From NCBI RefSeq assembly GCF_037038585.1, contig NC_092521.1, forward strand, positions 69,988,898 to 70,052,897: a DNA stretch of 64,000 bases, given 5' to 3'. The notes under the pieces were generated by a model. The model did no database searches, was not told where the DNA came from, and saw only the letters and a program-made list of their open reading frames with translations. The position numbers and the translations under genes are program-made. Each line of letters starts with the position of its first letter. Position 1 is the first letter of the stretch. This document shows, in pieces, positions 48,059-60,147 of the stretch. This DNA comes from Patagioenas fasciata (taxonomy: Eukaryota; Chordata; Aves; Columbiformes; Columbidae).

Positions 48059-51000
48059 AATGAATAACTAAGAAGTTAATTTACTGGGCCACTTCTCCTT
48101 CCAGTCCTACATCTGACACTAGTTGCCTTCCTACACTGTACTTGTACTTATTACACTGTACTGACCACACTGTGCTGTACTCTTACCCCACTGCCAGTTT
48201 TTCAGCACCACTGTCTCTGAGCTAGAAGAAGATGAATTTTTCAGAACTGCATGAGGAGGAGGAATAGTCTGGTCTGCCTGTGACAAGGGTGGGATTTAGG
48301 AAGGACCTGTCAAAAGTTGACAAGTGGAACATAATGGGGTGGAGAAAAAGTGATATGGTACATGTATCAGCTAGGCAAGAGGTTTTCCATGTGGCTAGCA
48401 CAAAAGCAAGTGCCTGCTATGAGGTGGTTTCAGGTCCATGTTCCTGTTTACTGGTAGTGTAGTGAACGTACTACCTGCCAGTCAAGCCTTATTGACACAT
48501 TGCCATATTTTATGTCAAAATATTTATTATAGTCTAAATAATTATTACATTTATTATATTATATGTGTTTAAAACTATATGGGAAGAAGAATAATTTTGA
48601 TTCAGCTGGTTGTCTGCTTGATATTACTATCAACAATAATTGATATCACAAAAAATAAATTTACAATTTAATACACTATTTTCATATAGACTTACCCAGT
48701 TTTTAAATATAGTATTCCTGGGTTAATTTATTCCACATTACAATGAGTTTGCACATGTTACAGCTATTATTTTTTTTCTGAAAGGTTTTCAATATCAGTA
48801 ATAGCTTCCTGTAAAATATCATGTTTCTGTGTACTAGTTTTTCATGTGCACTCACCAACACAGCATTTATTGATATAGCAAAACAAGACAGGCTCTGAGA
48901 TAATTATATTAAGTAAATGACAGCCCCATTTTCCTGAGAGGACCTTTTTGGAAAGAGTCTATAATTGGAAATTTGGAAATAGGTTTTCACATATAAGCTG
49001 TTAGGTACTTTGCATCTCCTCTCATTTATTTGTCTTGACAAATATTGCAGGCTTCCTGCTGCAGAGACAACCAGTAACCATCTTCTATGACCAGAGAGTT
49101 TCTGTGAAAGGTTGCAGTTGAGCACATAGTTGCTCTTTAAGTGGAAATTACTTGTCAGAATAAGCTACTGGCTATCAGCATTTCTTTTTATGGTGTATTT
49201 TTAAGAAGGTTTTAATCAGAAATGAATGGCTATATCAAGCAAATGTTTGATATGTTGAGGGTAATATCAGGATGTACTCATCCAGGGAGCGAAGACCGAG
49301 TAGAACAAAGCTTGGAGCAGTATTTACCTCAAGGGGTGATTAAGTTTGTTATTAAACAGAGAGGAGAGTTTATATATTGAGTTTTTCTCTGCTAAATACA
49401 AAACGAGGTGAGGCACATGTGTCAGTGTGTGAGCACCAAGGTGATTTCCTCTCTTCCTTTGCATCCTAGCATAAACACTTACGATTGAAAGTTAGTGATA
49501 TATGAATTGCAAAGCTGACTAGATGGTTAGGCTAGGCAGGTAACTAAGTGAATTGAGCCACATTCCGTGTTGTATCCTACCAAATTCATTTGGCAGATAT
49601 TATAGAAATACCCTCTCTTATGAATAATCTGGCACTGTGAAGTGCTTCCACCTGTGACTGAATTGTAAATGTTTTCTTCTCTACCTACATACGTGGAGCT
49701 ACTGAGCCTTCACTGAAGTGGATGGTGTCTCACCCAGCATAGAGTCTTCCCCACTCCTGTCTGGGAACAGTTTGTTTAGTAGTAGACCTCTGTACTCTGC
49801 AGCTAAGAGCACCTGCTATGGAGCTGGAGTCTACAGAAGTGTAGTGTGTAAGATGTGTTCTGGATTTTTGCACAGGTAAAATCACAGAGTGGTGAATGTC
49901 TGTCAGTTACACATGCTGCCTTTCATGTTGCCACCTGTCACAAATGTAAGCATCTAGATGTCTCAGTAGACACATTAGAGGAAATAAATAAATAAATATA
50001 AAAGGAGGGGGGAGTAAATTAAAATGTGCTTATTGAGGTGACCCAAAGCCTCAATGATGCTGATGGACTAAAGTCACCTGGTGTAGGTAGTTCTTGTAAT
50101 ATACTGTGTAAGTGTGGATTTGAATTCTAGCATTGCATGAGATGGAACTTTTTTAGCAAAACACTTTTTCTTTTCAAAACTGAAATGTTATGAATCGCTG
50201 TGAACTTCATTCCTACTTCTATTTCAGCAATGATTATTTGGGATGATTACTTGGGACATTTTTATTTAATGACTTTATCTGATAATTATCTAGCAGGCAG
50301 ACATCTATCAGCAGTGCTCTATGCTCTTTCCTCAGAGCTTAAAGATGGACTAAAAGACTATTTGAGTTTCTATGAGCATTGCAGTACCATGTCAGGATCA
50401 TAATTTTTTGATGAAAGAGTTCCTTGTATGCCCAATCTAGTCACAAGTGTGAAACACATATTCCCTTTTGATTAAAATGCCTAAATAATTAAGAGTAGAG
50501 TTAGACATCTAACCATGCTAAAATACCAAGCCCCACTTTCAGAACAGATGAGGAGTCCAGCTGATTTGCACAGCTTCTCATGATCCAGGAAGGCTGAGAC
50601 TTCAGATGCACATTCTGATGACATCCATGTGTCAGCCAAGTCTCCATGCCCACCTGAACGTGCATCCCTTGCCTGTGAAAAGCAGCGGCAAAACTTATTA
50701 AATTATCATAATTTAACCATGAATCTAAGCCCTGTATCTCCTTTCAAAATAGCCCATGTGTCCCTATGTTGTTCAGGAGCTTCTGACTTTACTCTTTGTG
50801 CTGTTAAATAAAGAAAAAGGTGGAAGTTTAAAAGCTGCCCAACCCTTTGTGTGTCTTAAGTCACCTTCTGATAGTCTGGAAAACTTTAAAATCACAAGAA
50901 GCATGCCAGAATGACCACTTAAAATAACAGCCATTAATGTTCCTCAGTAAAAGTAACTTGCATCTCAAGAAATAGAAAGTAGGTATTAACTTCATAGATG

Positions 51001-51809
51001 GGTTTTTCAAATTAAGCTCTTCCTATCATTCCAGGAATGTAAGATCCAATTTTCTCTTCCTCTTTCAAGGTCTAATCAACATCTGCAGAGACAGCACTGT
51101 GTTATTTGTGTTTGTAGAAGTATGAATGCACCTCCCTTAACTAATGAGCTGAAAGGTTTTATATTGATACATCTGAATTTGCTATTAGGGGTTATAATGA
51201 AGTTAGCAAGGCAATGGATTAAAGAGCTGTGTACTTTCCCAAAGTATAAGCAGAGGGTTCACATTGCCTTTGAACAGTGAGCCTTCTGTTGCAACTTGTA
51301 CAAACGCTAGGACTCAAAATCAAAATGGAGCACAGGTTTTATTTGTAATCTTCAACTCAAAGTGGTGAATACTTCTAATTTGAGTTCAAACTGCTTGAAG
51401 TGAGGGTCTAGTCTAAGCAAATTCTCTGGGTTTCTCCTGTAGGCAGTGAAGAATGGCAGGTAGTTTCAGATAACAATTCATCCTTCTTATCTTAAGAAGG
51501 GAGTAGACTGTCTGTTAACAGTGCTTGTCTTTGTGGACCTTAGATAGGCTACAGGGACTATAGGGATCAGAACAAGTAACTTTTAGGTGCTTATTTCTCA
51601 GACACATGTAATCAAAGTGGGATTAATCCTAGCCCAAAATGAAGGGCTTTTGAAATAAAATTACTGCAGACAAACACACTTTGAGGTAACACAGAAACCA
51701 TTGCTTAATCCAGTTGAAAATGAATTCTAGAATGAAAGAAAAAAAATCAAAGCAACTGTGTATAATGCAGACTACAAGGCTCAGCCCCATTCTCCACACA
51801 CAGACATCC
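48059..51809. other. Unique non-coding DNA, no gene seen
   Basis: About 3.75 kb without recognisable coding or repeat content, except for loosely repeated ACACTGTA words at 48130-48180 and a short (AATA)n run near 49983-49998. It is AT-rich around 48.5-48.8 kb. Confidence 0.5.
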
Positions 51810-52645
51810 TGATAAATAGTTCTTCTTAGAACTGGCAACCTATTACAAGTGAGAACCCCCAGGGATCAATACTGGACCTAACACTGTTTAGTATCTTCCT
51901 AAGTGATCTGGATGATGGGCTTAAGCTTACCCTGATAAAATTTACTGATGATACCAAACTGAGTGGGGAAGTGGACATTCCAGAAGCAAGCGCCACTCTG
52001 CAGGATGACCTGGATAGGCTGGAAGAGTGGGCTAACAAGAACCTTATGATGTTCAACAAGGACAAGTGTAGAGTCTTGCACATGGGAAAACAAAATCCAG
52101 GAGTGCAGCACAGGTTGGGGTCTACCCAGCTGGGGAGCGGCTCTGTGGAAAGGGATCTGGGAGTCCTGGTAAATAATAAGCTCAATATGAGTGAAAAATG
52201 TGCTGCTGTGGCAAAGAAAGCCAGCAGGGTGCTGAGCTGCATTGGTATCCTGCTGGGCATCACCAGCAGAGACAAAAATATCATTATCCCACTCTACTCA
52301 GCGCTTGTCAGGCCACACCTGGAATACTGTGTTCGGTTTTGGTCCCTGCTATACAAAAAATATGTGGACAGGCTGAAGAGAGTCCAGAGAAGGGCCACAA
52401 ATATGGTCAAAGGACTGGGAAGCCTGACTTATGAGATTCCAGCTGGACACAGGAGGAAAATCTTTCACAATGAGAACAATTAGCTACTGGAATATTCTCC
52501 CCAGGGAAGTGGTGGATTCCCCAACATTGGACACTTTCAAGATTCAGCTGGACAGGGCCATCTTGTCTAGACTGTCTTTTTACCAAGACAGATTGGACCA
52601 GGTGATCCTTGAGGTCCCTTCCAAACTGATATTCTCTGATTCGGC
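51810..52645 (+). mobile_element. CR1 non-LTR retrotransposon, 3' third with reverse-transcriptase remnant
   Basis: This is the largest and best-preserved transposon in the window: about 835 bases of a 5'-truncated CR1 in sense orientation. It enters within the palm domain of the ORF2 reverse transcriptase, passes through the thumb and C-terminal region, and ends in the short 3' UTR with CTTGAGGTCCCTTCCAAACTGATATTCTCTGATTC at 52607-52641, a mutated version of the usual octamer tail. An internal deletion and frameshift lie near 52434. CR1 is the dominant LINE family of birds, crocodilians and turtles; this copy is dead. It is the only one of the CR1 fragments here lying on the + strand. Confidence 0.96.
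51830..52483 (+). pseudogene. CR1 ORF2 reverse-transcriptase fragment (broken)
   Basis: A 217-codon stretch free of stops, with no proper start because it is an internal piece of ORF2. Visible motifs, by residue of this stretch, are QGS at 11-13 (reverse transcriptase motif B), F-T-D-D at 38-41 (motif C, catalytic aspartates kept; CR1 normally has FADD), LVRPHLEYC at about 159-167 and RVQRRAT at about 184-190, typical of the CR1 thumb region. A TAG at 51827-51829 interrupts the frame just upstream, where SSSW-like wording would continue. Near 52434 the sequence jumps to the distal part of ORF2 in another frame. The distal part, read at 52431-52664, carries FTMRT, LPREVVDSPTLDTFK and LEVPS. 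The protein cannot work: the N-terminal endonuclease and the first part of the polymerase are absent. Confidence 0.92.
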
Positions 52646-53037
52646 ATCATTTCAGGTACTATAAACTACGTAAAGTCAGCCATTCCCCCAGAAGTGTGGA
52701 GGTCTCCTGTGAGTTTTGAGTCCTGTCCTGCTAATCCTGTCCCTACTAGATGGATAATCCTGTCCGTACCCAAGAGACTCTATAATATCTCAAAAGGCAA
52801 CAAAAGCCCATGTTTGTGTAACTGGATCACCTCCACAGTACGCTCTAGCAACCAACTACCCTTTCTTCGATAGCCTTAGCTCTGGGAGTTTTTGCAGGCA
52901 TGGAATAGGAGGAGATATACCAACAGTATTTGAAACACAGACCCAGATGAAGCTTGCAAATGCCTGAGAACGGAGTATTTTGAAAGCTCCTGTTATTTTG
53001 GCTCTTCAAGTAAGCTGCAAGCTTTTTCTTGGGTGTT

Positions 53038-53086
53038 GGTTTTTTTGTTGTTTTTTTTTTTTTTTGTTTTTGTTTTTGTTTTTTTT
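53038..53086 (-). repeat. T-rich (TTTTTG)n tract
   Basis: A T-rich tract with a T15 run followed by TTTTTG units and an ending T8CCCC. The lysine/glutamine-rich - strand frame through it is an artefact. Confidence 0.8.
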
Positions 53087-53689
53087 CCCCAGACAGAGAG
53101 AGTTTCTCTTCAGTTTCTGTGTCAATAGGAGATTTCTCCACAATAGTGTCTGAAATCCCAGGTATAGCTGCAGTTTGTATTCATGTCTAGGAAGGGATTT
53201 AGGCTGAAAAGTGAAACTGTGCATAAGAGTGTCTCTCATTTGTCAGCAAAAAGCACATTGCAGCAGGATGCTGAAAAATGGGTTATACTGAACAAAGGGC
53301 TATTGGAAACCAAAATGCCTCCACCATCCACCTTAACACACTGTCTTTCTCTTTGATCTGTGATAGGCAAACCTCTGACATTTTTGACATCTGCAAATAT
53401 AGAAAAGAAACAACAAGTGGTATCTCCCATTGAAGGAGGTGAAAACTGGCCCAATTTTCCTCTCCCACACATAAGAAAAAAACACGACTTTTTTTCAGGT
53501 TATACCTTTTGTCGCTTGTCTTTTCCCAGGCCAGACCAGCTTGGATTATTTCAAACAAGTTCACAATGAGTCACTAGGGGAACTGACAGAAGGATGAAAG
53601 GAAAATAATTATTAGAGAGCTAAAAAGTAGAGAAAGAAGAAGCTTTGGAAGTTCACCTTGTGCTTGAAGGCATTTTGGTTATATCAGTA

Positions 53690-53719
53690 CACAGACACAC
53701 ACACACACTCACACACACA
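53690..53719 (+). repeat. (AC)n microsatellite
   Basis: About fourteen AC dinucleotides with one G and one T interruption. Confidence 0.8.
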
Positions 53720-53828
53720 TTTCTGATCTACTGAGATGAGATATCAGTAGCAGAAGCAAGCAAGAAACTTCAGAGAGATTTGCTATAAAACACACCAGCA
53801 TTGGAAAAAACGTCACTGGGACATTCAT

Positions 53829-53905
53829 AAAACAAAACCAAAAACCAATAAACAAAAACAAAAACAAAAAAAAAGAACAAAACAAAAACAAAAACAAAAA
53901 AAACC
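53829..53905 (+). repeat. (CAAAAA)n tract
   Basis: Nearly 80 bases of CAAAA/CAAAAA units with an A9 run and one G. It lies about 740 bases from the TTTTTG tract at 53038-53086, in opposite polarity. Confidence 0.85.
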
Positions 53906-56900
53906 CAGATGCACTGCTTAAAACATTTACCAGAAATAACAGGGTCAGACAGCCTTGTCTTATAAAAAGATTGCCCCAGTATTAGAAAAGTTCTTGAAAT
54001 GTGAACGACATACTAGGTGGCATCTACTGGTCCATCAGCTTTACAAAGGCTGCTTCCCCAGAGTCTCCACCTGCTTTCATCCTGCATTTCTTGCACAACC
54101 AGCAGTGACGGAAAGACACAAATGACACTGCAGGAGCATCTGTGGCCTCCTGATCATCCATAGTAACTAAAGTCAGCAAGACTAGTGAGTGCCACAGTTG
54201 CGTGTGAGGAGCAAACTGAAATTCTTCTGCCCTGCAGCTGAGGAGATCCCCTTGAGGGGTAAGAACAAATTGTTGCTGTTCCAGGTACCAGGTCACTTGG
54301 AAGCATAAGCACAACATATGCACAGAGATATGCAAAATCAGTTGGGTTGGAGGTGATTTCAGTGCCTGTCAGCTGGGTACCCTGAGTGTGGGAAAGAAGC
54401 TGACTTTTGCATTCCTGCAGGAAGTAAACCAAACCACAGATCTACTTGTCCCATAGCTCCTGAGGATCTGGGGTCTAGGCGAAGACCCCAGAAACTTGCC
54501 AGTTTCTAACCATTTACCAATTTCTTCTCACTGTCTCTTGTTTAACTGTGTGTCAAAGCACTGAAGCAGCTTGTTGCTCTGCTACGATTGCCAGCTGCTC
54601 GAGTATATGTGGCACAAAAGCAGTTTTGGTGCTTGGATAGGAAAACATTGTTGGCTGTGTTGGATACTGGCAGATGGCAATTTCCCTTTTTCTGTCATCA
54701 CATAACACATTTTCAGTGAGGTGTTTTAGCCAAAAAATGAAAACAGATCATGTGCTCTAAGTTTGTCTTGACCAAATTTGAGTCTCTTTCTCTACCCTCA
54801 TCCATCGTTACATCATTTCAGTTCCCCAGGACCTGGACATGGCTGCAGCCCCCAGCAAGCACAGGTTATTATCCATGGGCAATATCGACAGCCACCTGGC
54901 AAGACTGTCATCACCTGGAGGTGCCCTACACATTTTCACCATTTCTCTGTGCTCATTTCCATTCCTTTTTCACTTTGGTGAAAAATGCCTTCTTGCAGTA
55001 TTTATTCCTTCAGTGAGTACGTCCTGTGCTGAGTCAGGAAATGGCAATAGATAAGGCAATTGTACACAGCAGGCAGCGCTAAAGGGCTGTGATACTTGCC
55101 AAGTAATGAACTACAGTGATAGAAAGTAGGGGGTTGTTGCTCCCCCTGTGCAGATGACAACAACCTGTTATTGCATGACTGCACAGTTTTATTTCCACAA
55201 AGCTCTGGCTGGCACACAAAGCGGATGATATCCAGTTTATGAGTAAGCTCTCAATTTTTGTTGTCCTTTTGTTTTTATTTACCAAATGCTGTATAAGCTC
55301 AGTTCTGAAAACAAAAAAATGACATATTCTTTTCTTTGTTCCCATTATGTGGCCTTTATTACTACAGTTTTTAGCATTTGACAAATGCTATTTTTACTGT
55401 GGTCTTTCAGTTCAGAAAGGGACCCTCCTCACTCCTATCAGATGAAGTGTGGCAGAGGTAGATGGAAGATGAACCTTGCATGAACACTGTTGTCCTGCTA
55501 GCTGATGGCATGAGCCCCCGGGTACAGCAGGAGCAAGGCTGCCTTCCAGCCTCCTCTGCTGCACCCACATGATCCAGACATCAGGGGCTCATCACCTTGG
55601 CAATAGTCACTCCACAGTTCACGGCTATGGCAGAACTGGGCTTGTCTTCTTCAGCAGGGGTAGGGAGAGAAACAAGCTCTTGGGAACTTCATTCAGTAAT
55701 CTTGAACTTGAGATGGAGTAAGGCAAAGGGGACCATACTCCTCCTGCATGACTTGCTTTGCTGTTTTCCCATAGACTGTTTCTTTAATCAGAGGTGAAAA
55801 GTTGCATCTTAAAAGCAGCAGCTCCATAGACTGGTCTGTCCTGGGTGGGAGATAAGACCAGAGTTCTCTGGAAAACACAGGAGATGTGATAGAGACAATT
55901 AGCAAGCTGGTTCCTCACCAGAAGGTAGGGAAGTGGAGTATTTTCCAATGTCTTTGGTGATTTCAGTGTTAACATAGCTAAGGTTTAGCATTTTACTTTG
56001 AAAGATTTTTTTTTTTTAAATGTACCAGATGCATTTTAGTTTAGAACGCAGAGTAGTTCTACCCTTTTATCACCTAATTGTAGGTGATATATCGTGTCTT
56101 AGGCTTTTAAAATATGAATGGGAAAATGCAAGGACCTTTCCTTTTCCCCTTCACCACTGCTCAGGGATAAAACAAGGTACCATTCACATGGGCTCATTCA
56201 AGGACTCATTCAAATCCATGTGCTACAGTGCTGGGCCTTAAACACAGTGTCTTTGCTCTGGCCTAGTGCCTGAAGTCAAGGAAATGTCCTTCTAGGAAAC
56301 TGTAGGGTCATGACAGCTTTTAGTGTCATCTTGCACTAAGTCAGCAATGGGTAGGACACTCAGGCAGTGGGTAGCATTCTGGTAGCACCTGGTCTGCAGC
56401 TGGATACCCATGAAAAGTGCTGCACTGTAAAAACCCTGCAGACTAGGAGCCATGAGATCTGAGTGTAGCTCAGCTCACAAACCACTTAAAAATACCGTTA
56501 TCTGTTATTTTTCCCCTTTTCCTTCAACCAAGGCATTTCCTTTTCTCCCTTATTTAAAGCTGAGTAGAATAGAGAAAACAACTTTGTAAACATTTTGTAG
56601 TGTCAGGCTTCAGCTTTGTCCTAGATTTTGTATTCTTTCACAGCCAGATAAAACCAAACACTTTGTTTTATTTCAAGTAGTTGCAGTAAATTTTGGCATG
56701 ATTGGTATGACTTAAAAACAATATTTGGTTTCTCTATTTTTTTTTTTCCATGAAATAAGTTACGTCTATTTTTTGCTGTTTTATCCCACTCTATGTGCCA
56801 TTCTTTTCCAGTCACCTTGACAACGGCAAGGCTAAATGCTGAGCATCAAAAGGCTGTTTCTTTCATATGGTGCTATGAAAAGTTCCCCAGCTAGCTGGAG

Positions 56901-56956
56901 TGATTACTGTCAGGCTGATTATTGTCTGATGACCTGATTGTTCTGTGTCTAAAAAG

Positions 56957-57070
56957 ACGGTACAAGTATTCTTCTGTGGGCGTCCTCCTTAATGAGTCTA
57001 CACAGGACGCAGTTGTCGTTGATGATGTGTTATCATTGAAGGGATCCGACTTGTGAAGTTTCCTACTTCG
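56957..57070. promoter_or_regulatory. CpG-retaining patch, candidate regulatory or conserved element
   Basis: Six CpG dinucleotides fall in 114 bases (near 56957, 56981, 57008, 57017, 57047 and 57069) in a window otherwise strongly CpG-depleted. The patch is not low-complexity and matches no repeat I recognise. Retained CpGs can mark an unmethylated or conserved element, but a chance cluster is equally possible. Confidence 0.2.
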
Positions 57071-60000
57071 AAATAATTTGTTGGGTTTTTTTCTGAGATT
57101 TTAGTTAAATTAACATTTCTTCGTTTTCCAGTGTGCACTCTCTAACCATCCCTTTAAGTTTTCCTTATTCTATATGCTGTGGATATATATGGCAACTTAA
57201 GACAAGAAAAATTATGTTGACAATCCATGGTATATTTCCTATATGTAATAAATGTTAGTTTAGACCTAGAAGAAGTAGACCCAGGTGCCTGAGGTACAGC
57301 CAGGTCAGGTTTTTTAATCTGTGCCAGAACATCTACTTCAATATGAATAAAACAGAAATTAAGCAGTTGGACTTGTGTGCATTAAACCAGCTACAAATGG
57401 TAAATATTCATTATCACTATATTGATATTTTATGTCTGTATAATCTTAAAATAACAAAACACTAAAACAAAGTTATCAAAATTCTAAACATAACACACCA
57501 CTAGCAACATATGGAGCACTTTTGAAAGCCTTCTTGCTGCATGTGGCAAGTAATAGGAGAAAAAGTGAGCTGCAGAGAAATAATTTCCTATTTCATTTTA
57601 TTTATTTATTTAACCCAGCTGTTTGTTGTAATAAGCAATAGATGTTATCAATACATAGGAATGCAACCAAACATGCATTTAAGTGTTGAAGCAGCAATGC
57701 TCACCTGCTCCTAACTAGGTAACATTATAAACATTAATATGAGATCAAATCATGGGGTTCCAACATCTGTTTTACATCATTATCATATGCATGCAAACAC
57801 ACACCCTGCTCAATTGCCTTTCACAGCCTTTCTAAAAGGAAGCTGTATTATTTGACAGAATAATCTGGGTGTTTCTAGAGAAAGGCCACTTCTGTAGAAG
57901 GCTAAGGCCCTTTGGATTTCCAGAAATTTGGGTGTGGACTTCCCTAGTCTAGTCTCTGAAGCATCAGCCTGCATCTCTGTGGTGCCAGGGGTGCAAGGCT
58001 TTAGGGTGGTGGGCACAGATGCTCTGCCTTGCTGGGATGGAGGTGCACCCTGGCATACCAGATGGCACAACACAAAGCCATGAAGCTTCTGAGACCCCCA
58101 CCCATTCCTGGACACAGGTGGCACTTTCAGGTTGCGCCTCCAACAGCTGGTGGGGGGCTTAGCCCCCAGGACACCCTGTGACACAGGTAGGACAGAGGTG
58201 GCAGGAGGGTGGCAGTTAGGAACAAACAAGCTACATGAAGCTGTGGACCATCATCCATCACCTAAGTAGGTCACCCAGAGCCTCCTGAGGGCCTGGTTGC
58301 CCTTCCATCACAGTGCCACATCTGTATTCAGGGCCACAGCCTATTTAATGATAGCAGCTGGGGAGGGACAGCCGCCTGTCTCCCTTGGTCTCTCTCTGAC
58401 TAACCTCAGGCAGCTGACGCAGTTTTGGAAATTGAGGAGAGGAGGCTGACTCACTGTGACGCCGAGAGCATTGGAGGAAACGTGCCAGGGACACCTCAGG
58501 GATACAGATTTTGGTCCCAACAGCTTCACCCTGTACCTCCAACAGCTAACCTCAGTAGCATGAGTTGGCTGGCCAGGGTATTTTTTATTACTAAAACATT
58601 TATTTTTAGTATTTGGTCTGTGATAAGGCACTAAGTCCTAACCGCCACAAACAATGCATGATTAATGTCCCAAGCAGGACAGAGTCCTATAAAATTATAG
58701 ACTGCATTTTCTGTTTGAAGATCCTAACTTAGTGAGTTAAGTACCCATTGCTGGGAGCCCTGGTACTCCCATCTGGACACAGGCAGGGTAAGGAAGAGAA
58801 ATCAATAAGCTCTTGAGGGAGAAAATAAAAGATGAGAGACTTGGAGAAGAATTAAGTGACTGAACAGAAAAAAAAAGAAGGAAGGAAATGAGGTTTTTAT
58901 GGTGTAATACTCTTGCTTACTGACTTTTTTCACTACTCACTTAAGGATCCCAATGGAGCTGCTGTCACAGCTATGCACAAAATTGAGCAAGAGCAGGTTT
59001 TTGTACATATAAATATTAGAAGAGAAGTCTGATCAAGCGTTAGGTTTCTTTTCTATTTCACACAAAAAATGTTTCTTTAGCTCTTTTCTTAGTATTTCAT
59101 TCTCTTAAACAAAACAATTTAGTGTTGCATTGTTTATAAAACCCAAACAGTTTCCTCTGTGTTTCTCACTCAATGTGGTAGGAGCATATGTGTAACAGCA
59201 CAACGTTGGTCGGGACCTCTCCTGTTGTGTTGGGAATGGGGTTATGTGCATTTCCCAGGGACTTTGAAACACAAATGTCTCAGAGGTGACCAATTCAGAT
59301 TATTTTAGAATGATTTTTACAGCTGAGCAAAAGAACAAGAAGGGTGGCTGCTCACAGATCTAGAACTCTTCACGTTGCCCCCCAAAAACTTAAACCAAAA
59401 GCTCACTGGGGAAAATGAGAGTGATGGTGAGCAGTGTAATGTGACTTTCCAGTTTCACAGAGAAAATGTTACCTACATTATGCATTCCCAAAGCAGCACA
59501 ATGTGAGGGTTTGACAGCTTTCTGTTGTGAGTTTAGTTTAGTACTTCAACTTCGCCTCATAATGGTGAGGGTATCTTGATTTGCTTATTTAAATATCCAC
59601 TTAAAAATGCAAATAAATAATTGTATTTACATTCGTGTTCTGTTGTATCAATTCTCTTTCTTCCTGTGAAAACTGTAACCACAAGTTGACACAGCATTAA
59701 TAAGCTACTGTCAATGTAATTAATATGAAGAAGAAACACATTTCCCAAAAGAACACCTAATCCTTTTCATTTCTGTTTATCACAGCAGGTTACTAGTAAA
59801 CAAATCTGTGTTTATTTTGCTCTGCTTAACCTGTAGCACTCTTATTTCCAAAACAGCTTGCTACTATATCTACTAGGCTACCTATATGTATAGCCAGACT
59901 GTATCATCTTCTCATTTGCTTCTGTAGGGGGAAACTGATCAGTGTGACCATAAAGGAACAAAGTCTCAATATCTTACCTGACTGAAGGAATAAGAATTGT

Positions 60001-60120
60001 TTTTATGTGGCAGATCATTTTAAGAAACAAGAATAATGACAAGATACTTTATGATATTATTAGTAATAGCATATAGGTTTGACACACAGGAACACACAAC
60101 ATCAGTATTCTGTATGGTTA

Positions 60121-60147
60121 TACCTGCACCTTGTGCTGGTGCAGGTA
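60121..60147. repeat. Perfect 10-base inverted repeat with 7-base loop
   Basis: TACCTGCACC, seven bases, then GGTGCAGGTA. The arms are fully complementary. Each arm ends in TACCTG/CAGGTA, an E2-box word that ZEB and Snail factors can bind. One such stem is about what chance gives in 64 kb, so no function is claimed. Confidence 0.45.

Larger units (their letters stand above)
52646..56956. other. Unique non-coding DNA with simple repeats
   Basis: About 4.3 kb without recognisable exons. Frames such as 54024-54335 (-) and 55079-55384 (-) are about 100 codons and have no family motifs. The simple repeats within it are listed separately. Confidence 0.5.
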
